23,046 nucleotides of DNA from CAZGSN01 sp964371655 (GTDB taxonomy: Bacteria > Desulfobacterota > Binatia > HRBIN30): NCBI GenBank assembly GCA_964371655.1, contig CAYJOD010000100.1, positions 1-23,046 of the forward strand, written 5' to 3'. Position 1 is the first letter of the stretch, and every line of letters begins with the position of its first letter. The notes below the pieces were generated by a model. The model searched no databases. It was given only the letters and a program-made list of their open reading frames with translations, and was not told the DNA's origin. The translations under genes were made by a program, and so were the position numbers. Positions 1 to 7,235 of this stretch are shown piece by piece.

Positions 1-1480
1 GCCGGTTCAGAGCATCGTACGTGAAGTTCGTCGTGCCGGTGCCGTCGGTCATCGTCAGGCGGTTGCCGGCGTCGTCGAAGGTGAATGTGACGTCCGGCGT
101 GCCGACCGGATAGTCGATGCCGGAGAGCCGGTTGACGTTGTCGTACGTGTACGCGGTTGTCTGGCTCTTCGCGTCGGTGCGTGATGTACGGCGGCCGGCG
201 CCGTCGTAGACGTAGGTCGTCGCGCGGCTGAGCGGGTCGGTGACGCTCGTGAGGCGGTTCAGCGCGTCGTACGCGTAGGTCGTGATCTTGCCGCGCGTGT
301 CCGTCATGCTCGTACGGTTGCCGTTGGCGTCGTAGACGTAGGTGACGGTCTGGGTCAGCGGGTCGGTGACCGTCGTCAGCCGGTCCGCCGCGTCATAGGC
401 GAACGACGTCGTCTTGTTGTTGGCGTCGATGACGCTCGTGCGCAGTCCCTTCGCGTTGTAGACAGTGCTCGTCATGTGGGTGAGCGGGTCCGTCACGCTC
501 AGGACGTGATTCATGTTGTCGTAGGTGTAGGTCGTCGCGTGGCTGAGCGCGTCGGTCGCCGTGAGCTTCCGGCCGCCGAGGTCGTAGGTAAGGGTCGCCG
601 TGTGCGTGAGCGGGTCGGCCTGCGTGAGCACGTTGCCGTACGTGTCGTACGTGAAACTCGTCGTGTGGCTCAGCGGGTCGGTGACCGAGGCGAGCGTACC
701 GTCGCCGTTCGGCGTGTAGGTCGTCGTTTGACTGAGTGCGTTGGTGACCGACGTCAGGTTGCCGTTGGCGTCGTAGGTGTTCGTCGTCACGTGGCTGAGC
801 GGGTCGGTCGCGGTCAGCACCTCGTTGAGGCTGTTGTACGTGAGCGTCGTCGTCTTGCCGTACGCGTCCGTCTGGGTCAACACGTTCTGCATCGCATCGT
901 ATGTGAACGACGTGGTGTGCCCGAGCGGGTCGGTGATCGAGCAGCGGTTGCCGTTGTTCGCCGGTGAACAGAGCGAGCCGCCGGTTTCGTAGGTATACGT
1001 CGTCTCGTAGCCGAGCGCGTCGCGCACGCCGGTCGGCCGGAACGACGTGTCGAACTGCGTCGTCTGCTTGTTGCCGAGCGGGTCCACCCGCACGGTCTCG
1101 CCGGCATTCGGCGCGGGCGAGACGCCCGGGCAGTTGGTACTCGCGTACGCGGGTGGCGCGCCATAGTAGCTGCAGGTCACGCCCCCGAGAGGGTTCTGCT
1201 GCTCGACCACGCGGTTGGCGCCGTCGTACGTGTACGTCTGCGTGTGGCTGAGCTGGTCGGTGATGCCCGTCAGGCGGTGGTTGCTGTACGTGTAGGTCGT
1301 CGTGCCGCCCTTGACGTCAGTGACGGTGACGAGATCGCCGTTCGAGTCGTAGGCATATCCAACAGTCCGGCTGAGAGGGTCGAGCACCTGCGTGACGCGG
1401 CCAACGCCATCGATCGTGAACGCGAGTTGTCTCCCTCCAGGATCAGTGACGGTCGAAATGAAGCCGCTTGCGTCGTACGC
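1..1480 (-). repeat. Tandem 63-bp YD-repeat coding units
   Basis: The Rhs gene contains diverged in-frame repeats with a 21-codon period. Copies of the CTGAG-type segment start at 543, 606, 669, 732 and 795, exactly 63 bases apart. Each unit encodes a variant of TDPLSHTTTYTYDANGN. The period is less regular toward 1480 and near the left edge. The repeats are coding and belong to the Rhs shell. They are not CRISPR or satellite DNA. Confidence 0.9.
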
Positions 1481-2872
1481 GACGGTCGTCGTGTTGTTGC
1501 TGCGGTCCTTGAGATTGGCGAGCTTGCCGGCGGTGTCGAAGTTCATCTTCGTGCCGGTCTTCGTCGTCAGGGTGTAGGTGTTGTCCCCGTTCTTGACGAG
1601 TGTGTCGGTGAGCCCTTGCGGCGCCGTGAGCGTTCCGCCGCTGTAGGTGAACAGTGCCTGCGGTCCGCCGGGGTACCGCACGAGGACGTCGCCGTTGTTC
1701 ATCAGCGTGAGCTTCGCGTCGTAAGTGTGAATCCAGCCCCAGCCCATCGACCCCTGCTGGACGGCGCCACCCGGCGCGTAGGTACGCGTGAAGTCGAGCG
1801 CCACGCCTTTCCCCGGGACGGCCACATCCGTCTCGCGGATCGTCGGCAGGCCCGAAACGACCGACACCTCCTCGTCGCTTACCAGCGCATTGAAGGACGT
1901 CAGCTCGCCGCCGTTGATCACGCCAAGCGAGCCGCCCGTGCTTCCAGCGATCTTCACCTTCGCGGTCTGTCCCGCCCAGCTGCCGACGGTACATGAGGTG
2001 TAGATGCCCTGCGCGCCGGAGAACGTGTGGTTGTACAGGACGTGCTGCGTCGCGTAGTTCTCCGATGCGAGGTACAAGCTGATCGTCGCCGCAGGGCCCG
2101 TTCCCGAGGTGCTGAAGTGGAAGCTCATCCGGCCGGCATCGCCGGGGATTGTGAACGGGCTCGACATGATCGAGTCGTTGTTGTTCAGCCACGTGCCGGT
2201 GCTGGTGGCCGCAGGAGCAGCGGACCCGGTGCAGTTCGCGCTGCCGTTGAAATAGTCGCCAAGGCTGGCGGTCGTCGCCGGCACACTGATCCCCGATGAC
2301 CAGACCGGGGCGCCGCCAGCCGACCAGTTGGGCGTTTGGTCGCGGCCCGCGCCCTCGTCGAACCCGTTAGCGCCGAACGTCCGGTAACGCACCTTGATGG
2401 TTTGTCCTGAGTACGAACTCAGATTGATGGTCTTTGCCGTCCAAGACGCCGTCCCTTTGCCGAAGAACTTCTGCGTCCAGCTCGTGTACGGCGAGGTCGC
2501 GACGTAGAACGCCACGTAGCTCGTGCCCTTCAGGTAGAACGTGAACGTCGTGCCCGAGCTGGACACGGCGAACGCCGATGAATCCGCTTGCCCCCCGCTG
2601 CTCAGGCTCAGATAGTTGCCGCTCTGGCCGCCGCCGAGCGTCGTGGCGCCACCGCTCGTTGTCCAGCCGGTGAGCCCACTCTCGAAGTTCCAGTTCGTCG
2701 GAGCGCTCGCGACCGCCACGCCGGACGTGAACTTGTTGTTCAGCGGCGAGGGGCTCAGCGCTCCCGACGCCGCCGGCAGTGCCTGTGCGACCTTCGCCGG
2801 GAACGGGTCCATCCTCCCGGATGCGAGCAATCCGGCCATGACGCCGGCCACGAGCAGCAGCCGCTTCAACAT
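1..2872 (-). CDS. Secreted Rhs/YD-repeat protein, C-terminus outside the window
   Basis: The frame is open for 957 codons from ATG 2872 to the left edge, with no stop found in the parts I read. An AGGAGA ribosome site lies 7 bases upstream. The N-terminus (MLKRLLLVAGVMAGLLA) is a signal peptide, so export is expected. Residues about 60-330 form two Gly/Ser/Thr-rich beta domains resembling carbohydrate-binding or MAM-like sandwiches (FESGLTGW; SPFTIPGDAGRMSF). Around residue 335 the sequence GLPTIRETDVAVPGKGVALD matches the Rhs entry domain (DUF6531-like). From about residue 460 to the edge there are tandem YD repeats such as TDPLSHTTSFTYD. In this family the repeats build a closed beta shell around a variable C-terminal toxin or adhesive tip. 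That tip, and any immunity gene, would lie beyond base 1. The function of this copy, antibacterial or adhesive, cannot be told from what is visible. Confidence 0.95.
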   Translation of the reverse strand, partial: MLKRLLLVAGVMAGLLASGRMDPFPAKVAQALPAASGALSPSPLNNKFTSGVAVASAPTNWNFESGLTGWTTSGGATTLGGGQSGNYLSLSSGGQADSSAFAVSSSGTTFTFYLKGTSYVAFYVATSPYTSWTQKFFGKGTASWTAKTINLSSYSGQTIKVRYRTFGANGFDEGAGRDQTPNWSAGGAPVWSSGISVPATTASLGDYFNGSANCTGSAAPAATSTGTWLNNNDSIMSSPFTIPGDAGRMSFHFSTSGTGPAATISLYLASENYATQHVLYNHTFSGAQGIYTSCTVGSWAGQTAKVKIAGSTGGSLGVINGGELTSFNALVSDEEVSVVSGLPTIRETDVAVPGKGVALDFTRTYAPGGAVQQGSMGWGWIHTYDAKLTLMNNGDVLVRYPGGPQALFTYSGGTLTAPQGLTDTLVKNGDNTYTLTTKTGTKMNFDTAGKLANLKDRSNNTTTVAYDASGFISTVTDPGGRQLAFTIDGVGRVTQVLDPLSRTVGYAYDSNGDLVTVTDVKGGTTTYTYSNHRLTGITDQLSHTQTYTYDGANRVVEQQNPLGGVTCSYYGAPPAYASTNCPGVSPAPNAGETVRVDPLGNKQTTQFDTSFRPTGVRDALGYETTYTYETGGSLCSPANNGNRCSITDPLGHTTSFTYDAMQNVLTQTDAYGKTTTLTYNSLNEVLTATDPLSHVTTNTYDANGNLTSVTNALSQTTTYTPNGDGTLASVTDPLSHTTSFTYDTYGNVLTQADPLTHTATLTYDLGGRKLTATDALSHATTYTYDNMNHVLSVTDPLTHMTSTVYNAKGLRTSVIDANNKTTSFAYDAADRLTTVTDPLTQTVTYVYDANGNRTSMTDTRGKITTYAYDALNRLTSVTDPLSRATTYVYDGAGRRTSRTDAKSQTTAYTYDNVNRLSGIDYPVGTPDVTFTFDDAGNRLTMTDGTGTTNFTYDALNR

Positions 2873-2932
2873 TGCGGATCTCCTAGCCTGAATGGGTGCC
2901 CTGGCACTGCACGTAGCGCGCGAACGAGCAGT

Positions 2933-2946
2933 ACCGACCAGTCGGT
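2933..2946. promoter_or_regulatory. TetR-type palindromic operator candidate
   Basis: ACCGAC-CA-GTCGGT is a perfect inverted repeat with 6-base arms and a 2-base spacer. It falls at or just after the predicted transcription start of the Rhs gene and 61 bases before its ATG, where a bound repressor would block initiation. Arms of this form are common in operators of TetR-family repressors. No TetR gene is in the window, so the regulator would act from elsewhere. Confidence 0.5.
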
Positions 2947-2953
2947 CGCCGAG

Positions 2954-2983
2954 AATCTACGCCGTTGTCAAGGCGTATGTCAA
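2954..2983 (-). promoter_or_regulatory. Predicted sigma70 promoter of the Rhs gene
   Basis: On the minus strand TTGACA (2983-2978) is followed by an 18-base spacer and TAGATT (2959-2954). The -35 box is perfect and the -10 box matches 4 of 6. Transcription would start near 2947 and leave a leader of about 75 bases. A second TTGACA at 2971-2966 has no suitable -10 box. Confidence 0.55.
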
Positions 2984-3277
2984 TGACCGGCGCAATATTC
3001 TCCGCGAACTTGACAGCTCCTATGGAGGGCCGCTCGCAAACGCCGCTAAGAGTCGGTAGGACTCACGGATCGCTTGGCGGGGGTTCGTGCCGCGGGCTCG
3101 GGAGGGGTGATGGGGCACCCCGTGGCCGTAGCCGACCGGTCAAGTGGCGAGCTTCGCGGAGCCGGCGCTGTCGGGCCGAAGGCGCCCGCCGAGCCGCCCG
3201 GCCTGCCTCCAGGGCGCGCACCATTCTGCGATCGTGTGCCGTCCGTCGTCCTCGCCTCCCGCGCTGACATCCCTCCT

Positions 3278-3289
3278 GCCTGGCCAGGC
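3278..3289. promoter_or_regulatory. 12-bp palindrome upstream of the MarR gene
   Basis: GCCTGGCCAGGC is a perfect palindrome 56 bases before the MarR start. A TGTAGATT string, possibly an extended -10 element, begins five bases after it. MarR proteins usually bind palindromes near their own promoter, so this may be an autoregulatory operator. The sequence is short and GC-rich, so chance is also possible. Confidence 0.3.
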
Positions 3290-3332
3290 TGTGCTGTAGA
3301 TTTGTGGCGCAGCCAGACAGCGAATGGACGCG

Positions 3333-3343
3333 AAGGAGGTGAT
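3333..3343 (+). promoter_or_regulatory. Full-length Shine-Dalgarno site
   Basis: AAGGAGGTGAT matches the complement of the 16S rRNA 3' end over eleven bases and directly precedes the ATG at 3346. It selects 3346 over the ATG at 3342, which lies inside the site and stops after eleven codons. Confidence 0.85.
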
Positions 3344-3345
3344 GG

Positions 3346-3876
3346 ATGCCCACCAAGCCAACGGCGAAGACGCCTAGCGCACCGACGTTCATGGACCCGG
3401 CGTTGATGCCGTGGGCACTGGTCTCCGAGTTGTACTGGATGTCGTACAAGCTGTTGGAGCGGCGCCTCTACGACCTCGGTGTGTCGGCGTCGCAAGCACG
3501 CATGCTGGCCGTCCTGCATTACGCGACGGAGCCCATCAAGCCGAGCGCCATCGCGACATTGCTGTTCCAGGAGACGCAGAGCATCACTGGCATCATCAAC
3601 CGCGTCGAGGAACGTGGCTGGGTGGAGCGACTGCCGGACCCAAACGACCGCCGCGCCATTGGACTGCGGCTGAGCGACGCCGGACGCGCTCTGACTGACC
3701 AGATCGTCCACATCATGCGCGAGCTGTACGACGAACTATTCGCGGCCGCGCTCAGCGCTGCCGAAGTGCGGCAAGTCGAGTCGGGCCTGCGGAAGATCCG
3801 CGCACTCGGGTTCAAGATGCCGGAGACGGACTTCAAACTGCGGCGCGCGTTGCAGTTTTCGATCTGGAAGGACTAA
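3346..3876 (+). CDS. MarR-family transcriptional regulator
   Basis: The 176-residue protein has the usual MarR length and layout: N-terminal dimerisation helices (about 20-45), a winged helix-turn-helix (about 48-115) and C-terminal helices. The recognition helix is near residues 76-90 (TQSITGIINRVEERGWVER). It is followed by the family wing RLPDPNDRRAIGLRLSDAG (95-113), which has the conserved Asp-x-Arg-Arg and Leu-x-Leu pattern. MarR dimers normally repress nearby genes and release DNA on binding a ligand or on oxidation. The next gene starts 8 bases downstream, so the two are probably co-transcribed and that gene is its likeliest target. The ligand cannot be inferred. The start follows an exceptionally strong ribosome site. 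Confidence 0.93.
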   Translation: MPTKPTAKTPSAPTFMDPALMPWALVSELYWMSYKLLERRLYDLGVSASQARMLAVLHYATEPIKPSAIATLLFQETQSITGIINRVEERGWVERLPDPNDRRAIGLRLSDAGRALTDQIVHIMRELYDELFAAALSAAEVRQVESGLRKIRALGFKMPETDFKLRRALQFSIWKD

Positions 3877-3884
3877 AGGCCACG

Positions 3885-4544
3885 ATGCTGTCGCTGAAGA
3901 CGGCATTGACCGCGGAACAGGTTGCTGCGGCGACCCGTCTGCATGAGCGCCTGACCTCGTGGAAGGCGACCGATGCGGCGCTCGACCTGCTGGCTCAGCG
4001 CGTGACCGGATTTGATCTGCGCGCGTGTCTCATCAAGGCGGCCGCGATCAACCAGCTCTACGGTACCAACGTGTACGCCCTGACGCGTGTCGGCGCGCAC
4101 GTTGCCGGGGTCATGGCATCGCAAGCCGACGGTAATCTTGTCGAGCGCCTGGCTGCCGTGCCGAGCGAAGGCAGAGTGAGGCGTCATCTGAGCTTCGCGT
4201 CCAAGTTCGCCCACTTCTTCGTCGACAAGGGTCGCTATCCCATCTTCGACAGCTACGCGGTTCGCGGCCTGCGCCACCACCTGGACGGTACGAGGCTGCC
4301 CTACGACGATCCGCCGGCGTACGCGGACTACGTCGAGGCGTTGGGCGCACTGACTGCACTTTCCGGGCTCAAGTGCTCCGGCAGGGAACTCGACCGCTAC
4401 CTGTGGTTAAGCGGACTGTATCGGGCCTGGCGACGCGACGCTGAAGCCAAGATCAACGTCGAGGCGCGCGACTTGTTCGTCCGGGCCGAGCGCGAGCCGG
4501 CGATTCGTGACGACCTACAATGGCTCGTCGGCGACGCGCCTTAG
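3885..4544 (+). CDS. Conserved protein of unknown function, possibly HhH-glycosylase-like
   Basis: This 219-residue, mostly helical, soluble protein has no signal peptide or membrane segment. It starts 8 bases after the MarR stop with an AAAGG ribosome site, so it is likely in the same mRNA. The most distinctive stretches are KAAAINQLYGTNVYA (51-65) and SFASKFAHFFVDKGRYPIFD (103-122). The pairing of an alpha-helical bundle with an SxASKxxHF...PIxDSYA motif recalls uncharacterised bacterial proteins distantly related to helix-hairpin-helix DNA glycosylases. I am not sure of that link and do not see a clear glycosylase active-site pair. The function is therefore left open. The gene looks intact and has codon use like its neighbours. 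Confidence 0.8.
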   Translation: MLSLKTALTAEQVAAATRLHERLTSWKATDAALDLLAQRVTGFDLRACLIKAAAINQLYGTNVYALTRVGAHVAGVMASQADGNLVERLAAVPSEGRVRRHLSFASKFAHFFVDKGRYPIFDSYAVRGLRHHLDGTRLPYDDPPAYADYVEALGALTALSGLKCSGRELDRYLWLSGLYRAWRRDAEAKINVEARDLFVRAEREPAIRDDLQWLVGDAP

Positions 4545-4831
4545 CCCGATGTCCGAACGCGCACGATTGTGCCATCGTGATGACAACGGCGAACGGACAC
4601 CAAACTGGCGGTTCAATCGAGTTTCGAAACGCCATGACAAGCCGATGGCGCCCGGCCGTGATGCAGTGTTGCGCGCTGTCACTTCGGGCTGTCCGACGAG
4701 TGTCGACCCAGGCTCTCACCTAGGTGTGACGAGCCACCCTGTGAAGGGAGTTCACGCCAATCAAAGCGGGCGTTCGATGACACCAGTGAACAACGGATCG
4801 AGCGACAAGAATGCAGAAAGGGAGTGCTCTC

Positions 4832-5194
4832 TTGCAAGCCGCGCTAGAACTTCACGTCCGCGATAACTGGGTGCAGACAATGGTGAAGCGTCTGCCAGTT
4901 CGGCACGGTGGGCCAAAGCGTCGCAGAGATCCGGTCGCGTCGTACCTCGGCATCCTCGTTTGGCACAAGGAACGATTCGGCGAGTTGACCCCGCACGATG
5001 CTGCCGTCTGGCTACAGGTGATCGAGTCCTTCGGCATTGACGCCCACGAATTGAACAGCGCCTATGATGACTTCAGGTCAGCAGACACCGCTTTCCCATG
5101 GCTAGAGTCTACGGTCCAAACACGAGCTCACGAAATTTGTCTGCTGGTGGAATCCTACCTATGGCAGCAATCGCAAGCGCAGCCTGCTGCGTGA
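4832..5194 (+). CDS. Small soluble protein of unknown function
   Basis: I chose TTG 4832 because AAAGGGAG (4817-4824) sits 7 bases before it. The alternative ATG at 4811 adds seven residues but has no ribosome site. The 120-residue product is amphipathic and mainly helical, with features such as RDPVASYLGILVWHKERFGE and TPHDAAVWLQVIESFGIDAHE. I recognise no domain. Its 3' end overlaps the convergent sugar-transferase gene by 86 bases (5109-5194), which is unusual and slightly lowers confidence. The preceding 266 bases contain no supported gene or clear promoter. Confidence 0.55.
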   Translation: MQAALELHVRDNWVQTMVKRLPVRHGGPKRRRDPVASYLGILVWHKERFGELTPHDAAVWLQVIESFGIDAHELNSAYDDFRSADTAFPWLESTVQTRAHEICLLVESYLWQQSQAQPAA

Positions 5195-6533
5195 GAAGCG
5201 TGATGTCTCCCCAGAGGCTACGAGACACGACGTATTCTGCGTCGCGCTCGAGATAGTCTTCGCAGCGGTACCCCGCCAGCGGGGAGCTGAGCGCCTTGAT
5301 TTGTGAGGGGCCAGTTAGGCCCGGTCGAACTCTCAGCCGCCGCAGTTGCAGTTCTTCTGAAGGCCGAACAGAGGCCGCACCCGTGAGCCGTTCGAAGTAG
5401 TCCGCCGACAAAGGGTGCGGACCAACCAAGCTCATCTCTCCCTTGACGACGTTGAATAGGGCTGGCGCCTTGTAGCATCCGGTGAGCGTCAGAAAGCGCG
5501 AGAGCCAAGAAGACTCGTCTGTAGGCACGCAGAAACGAAAGTAGGCAAACGGTTTACCCTGACGACCTCGCTTCCACGTCTTCAACACGACGGGAAGCTC
5601 GCGCGGACGCTCGGGGTGCAACCGGAGGGCGATGATCGTCGCCGGTATCACCGGGACAATCACGTTGAGCAACACGAGAAGCGCAACCGCGATTACGATG
5701 TCCAGCAATCGCTTCACGAAGTCATAAGGAAGAGTCTGGCGCGGAATGCCGGCAAGATCTCGATCGCTCCAAGATGGCAGACCGAGCGACGGCGGGACTC
5801 GGCGATGTTGCAGGTCCTCCGACGGCTCGATGACGGCGTCAAGGAACCCTTGGGCGGTCTCGCTCGACTCAATGTATCGCTCTAGTTCGGCTGTGGCACG
5901 CGCAGTGCGCGATTGCTGTTTCAGTTCTATTACGACGTTCCTCGCTTCGGCCACGGGCAAATCATGCAGCGATTTGATAACATCATCGCGTTCGGGCGTG
6001 CGAACGTAGAGGCATCCTTCCTCCCCCTCGAGCCGGGGAAACGCGACGCCTAATCGATAGCTGACTCCCTCAAGTTTTCGCGCATCTGGGAGACCTGCTG
6101 CAGTCGCCTCATCGTCCAAACCGATGTCCTTGAAACGAAGGTAGAAGAGCTCGATCGCGATCGCAAGCGTAACAGTGACCGCCGTCGTGGCGGCGACGGC
6201 GGGAGCTTGCGGATGCCGAATGAGAAGGAAGGCTGTAATCCACACTGCGAGGCCAACTAGGGACAAGAGCGTTGCCGCGAGCACGCCCTGCAACTGATTG
6301 GACTTGAGGAGGTTCAACGCGACGCGATATGTACGGAGGCTTGTGCGGGAAATGGCCGCAGGGATGGACGGTCCAAGCACCAGCACGTACGTGACCGGGA
6401 GGCCGAACATGACGAGGGCGTACGCCACGTTAGGAGATCGTGGAACGATCGCTACGGCGCCCGCGACGAGCGATGCATATACAATCGCCCAGAGAAGGAA
6501 TCGACGCGATCCGCCACGCTCGAGACTTCGCAC
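5109..6533 (-). CDS. Sugar-phosphate transferase (monoPGT) homologue lacking the catalytic Asp-Glu
   Basis: The 474-residue protein has about four hydrophobic N-terminal segments (about 12-30, 38-56, 84-105, 113-131), a polar central region, and a C-terminal bacterial sugar transferase domain (about 270-450). That domain shows the entry helix KRLLDIVIAVALLVLL, a GKPFAYFRF segment, NVVKGEMSLVGPHP and RVRPGLTGPSQIKA. Active relatives (WcaJ, PglC type) move a sugar phosphate onto undecaprenyl phosphate at the inner membrane, using an Asp-Glu pair in a SLDELPQL motif. The ungapped equivalent here is GCYKAPAL, with Tyr354-Lys355 in place of Asp-Glu. The KFRSM segment is RFCVP and PRP is PHP. Catalysis by the known route seems unlikely. 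It starts with GTG two bases after the upstream gene and shares its operon. No other glycan genes are nearby. Confidence 0.88.
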   Translation of the reverse strand: MRSLERGGSRRFLLWAIVYASLVAGAVAIVPRSPNVAYALVMFGLPVTYVLVLGPSIPAAISRTSLRTYRVALNLLKSNQLQGVLAATLLSLVGLAVWITAFLLIRHPQAPAVAATTAVTVTLAIAIELFYLRFKDIGLDDEATAAGLPDARKLEGVSYRLGVAFPRLEGEEGCLYVRTPERDDVIKSLHDLPVAEARNVVIELKQQSRTARATAELERYIESSETAQGFLDAVIEPSEDLQHRRVPPSLGLPSWSDRDLAGIPRQTLPYDFVKRLLDIVIAVALLVLLNVIVPVIPATIIALRLHPERPRELPVVLKTWKRGRQGKPFAYFRFCVPTDESSWLSRFLTLTGCYKAPALFNVVKGEMSLVGPHPLSADYFERLTGAASVRPSEELQLRRLRVRPGLTGPSQIKALSSPLAGYRCEDYLERDAEYVVSRSLWGDITLLTQQAALAIAAIGRIPPADKFRELVFGP

Positions 6534-6535
6534 CG

Positions 6536-6988
6536 TCAGCCGAGTTCTTTCACTGGTTCAGTCGTCTCTGCCTCTGCAAATCGTCCGGACGAGATTTTGT
6601 ATGGACCGGCCAGTGCGATAGGGAAGATCAATGCCGTAGATCCGACTGCAATCATGTTGCCCCGCACGCCGTCCAGCTCCGCGACGACTCCGAGCGTGAG
6701 CATGTACATTATGACCGAACCGAGCACAAACAACATCACAAGGCTTGTTGAAGTGCGTGCGATAGGAGTACCGAGGCGAAAGTAACGATCGCGCTCACTC
6801 CGGAGCAAGCAGTGGACTGTCCCCACTATTCCGGTGAGCGCGGCTTCCGGCGCTACGACGGCGAGTTCGAACTTAGCCAGTAGGTGCGCGGCCGCGACAA
6901 AACCGACAATTGCCACGGCGAAGACCTCGCCGTCGTGGCAGGCAAACCAGCTTCGCTCGGTCGCTTCACCGGCTGGGCGCTCGTTCAT
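6536..6988 (-). CDS. Small integral membrane protein of unknown function
   Basis: The 150-residue protein has about four hydrophobic segments (about 21-40, 43-62, 82-103, 109-128) with a charged loop RSERDRYFRLG between the second and third. ATG 6988 has a GAGGG site close upstream and a near-consensus promoter further out. Two bases separate its stop from the GTG of the sugar-transferase homologue, so the two are one transcript and probably act together in the membrane. I recognise no family. Confidence 0.75.
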   Translation of the reverse strand: MNERPAGEATERSWFACHDGEVFAVAIVGFVAAAHLLAKFELAVVAPEAALTGIVGTVHCLLRSERDRYFRLGTPIARTSTSLVMLFVLGSVIMYMLTLGVVAELDGVRGNMIAVGSTALIFPIALAGPYKISSGRFAEAETTEPVKELG

Positions 6989-7018
6989 GATCCCTCGTTG
7001 GAATGAAGTCCTTGCGCT

Positions 7019-7047
7019 CTTATAGGTGCCTAAGGTCTTGCAGTCAA
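7019..7047 (-). promoter_or_regulatory. Sigma70 promoter of the membrane protein/sugar-transferase operon
   Basis: On the minus strand TTGACT (7047-7042) and TATAAG (7024-7019) are 17 bases apart, each matching 5 of 6 consensus bases. Transcription would start near 7012, about 24 bases before the ATG at 6988. Confidence 0.7.
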
Positions 7048-7222
7048 GCCCCTGCTGGACTCAATTCGCGGACAGGATGGGCCGAAGACGGCCACGTCCC
7101 GTCAAGTGGCCCCATCGGCGTACTTCGTCGGCCCGTGCCATCGCTCCAAAACTACACATTACGGTGGGTTCAAGATGAGAGGATGGTGATGCTTCCCGCT
7201 ACACGGCCGTCCCGGTCAAGCG

Positions 7223-7228
7223 TACAAT
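7223..7228 (+). promoter_or_regulatory. -10 element suggesting a leaderless mRNA
   Basis: TACAAT (5 of 6 consensus bases) ends 7 bases before ATG 7236, so the start of transcription would fall on or next to the A of the start codon. There is no Shine-Dalgarno site in between, which fits leaderless translation. The -35 region (TACACG at 7200) is poor. Confidence 0.5.
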
Positions 7229-7235
7229 CAACGGC

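Larger units (their letters stand above)
2873..3345. other. Divergent intergenic region between Rhs and MarR genes
   Basis: This 473-base stretch holds no convincing gene. Several overlapping frames are open because the DNA is GC-rich, but none has a ribosome site or family-like sequence. It contains the Rhs promoter and the TetR-like palindrome on the left, and a GCCTGGCCAGGC palindrome plus the MarR ribosome site on the right. The central part (about 3000-3260) shows nothing I can name. Confidence 0.6.

Noticed and set aside
1..1480. Regular 63-base repeats as a CRISPR array
   Set aside because: The units are contiguous, coding and diverged, with no unique spacers.
476..2299. Long rightward open frames across the Rhs gene
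   Set aside because: They are shadows of GC-rich YD repeats; translations are Arg/Val-rich repeats and the leftward frame matches Rhs proteins.
3346..4544. MarR plus downstream gene as a toxin-antitoxin pair
   Set aside because: The second protein is too long and lacks toxin features, and the MarR fold is not an antitoxin type.
4545..4810. Integron attC-like or mobile-element remnant in the gap
   Set aside because: Some short inverted segments exist but no attC core sites, transposase or terminal repeats.
4507..4866. Frame covering the gap before the small unknown gene
   Set aside because: No ribosome site, low-information composition, and it overlaps two better genes.
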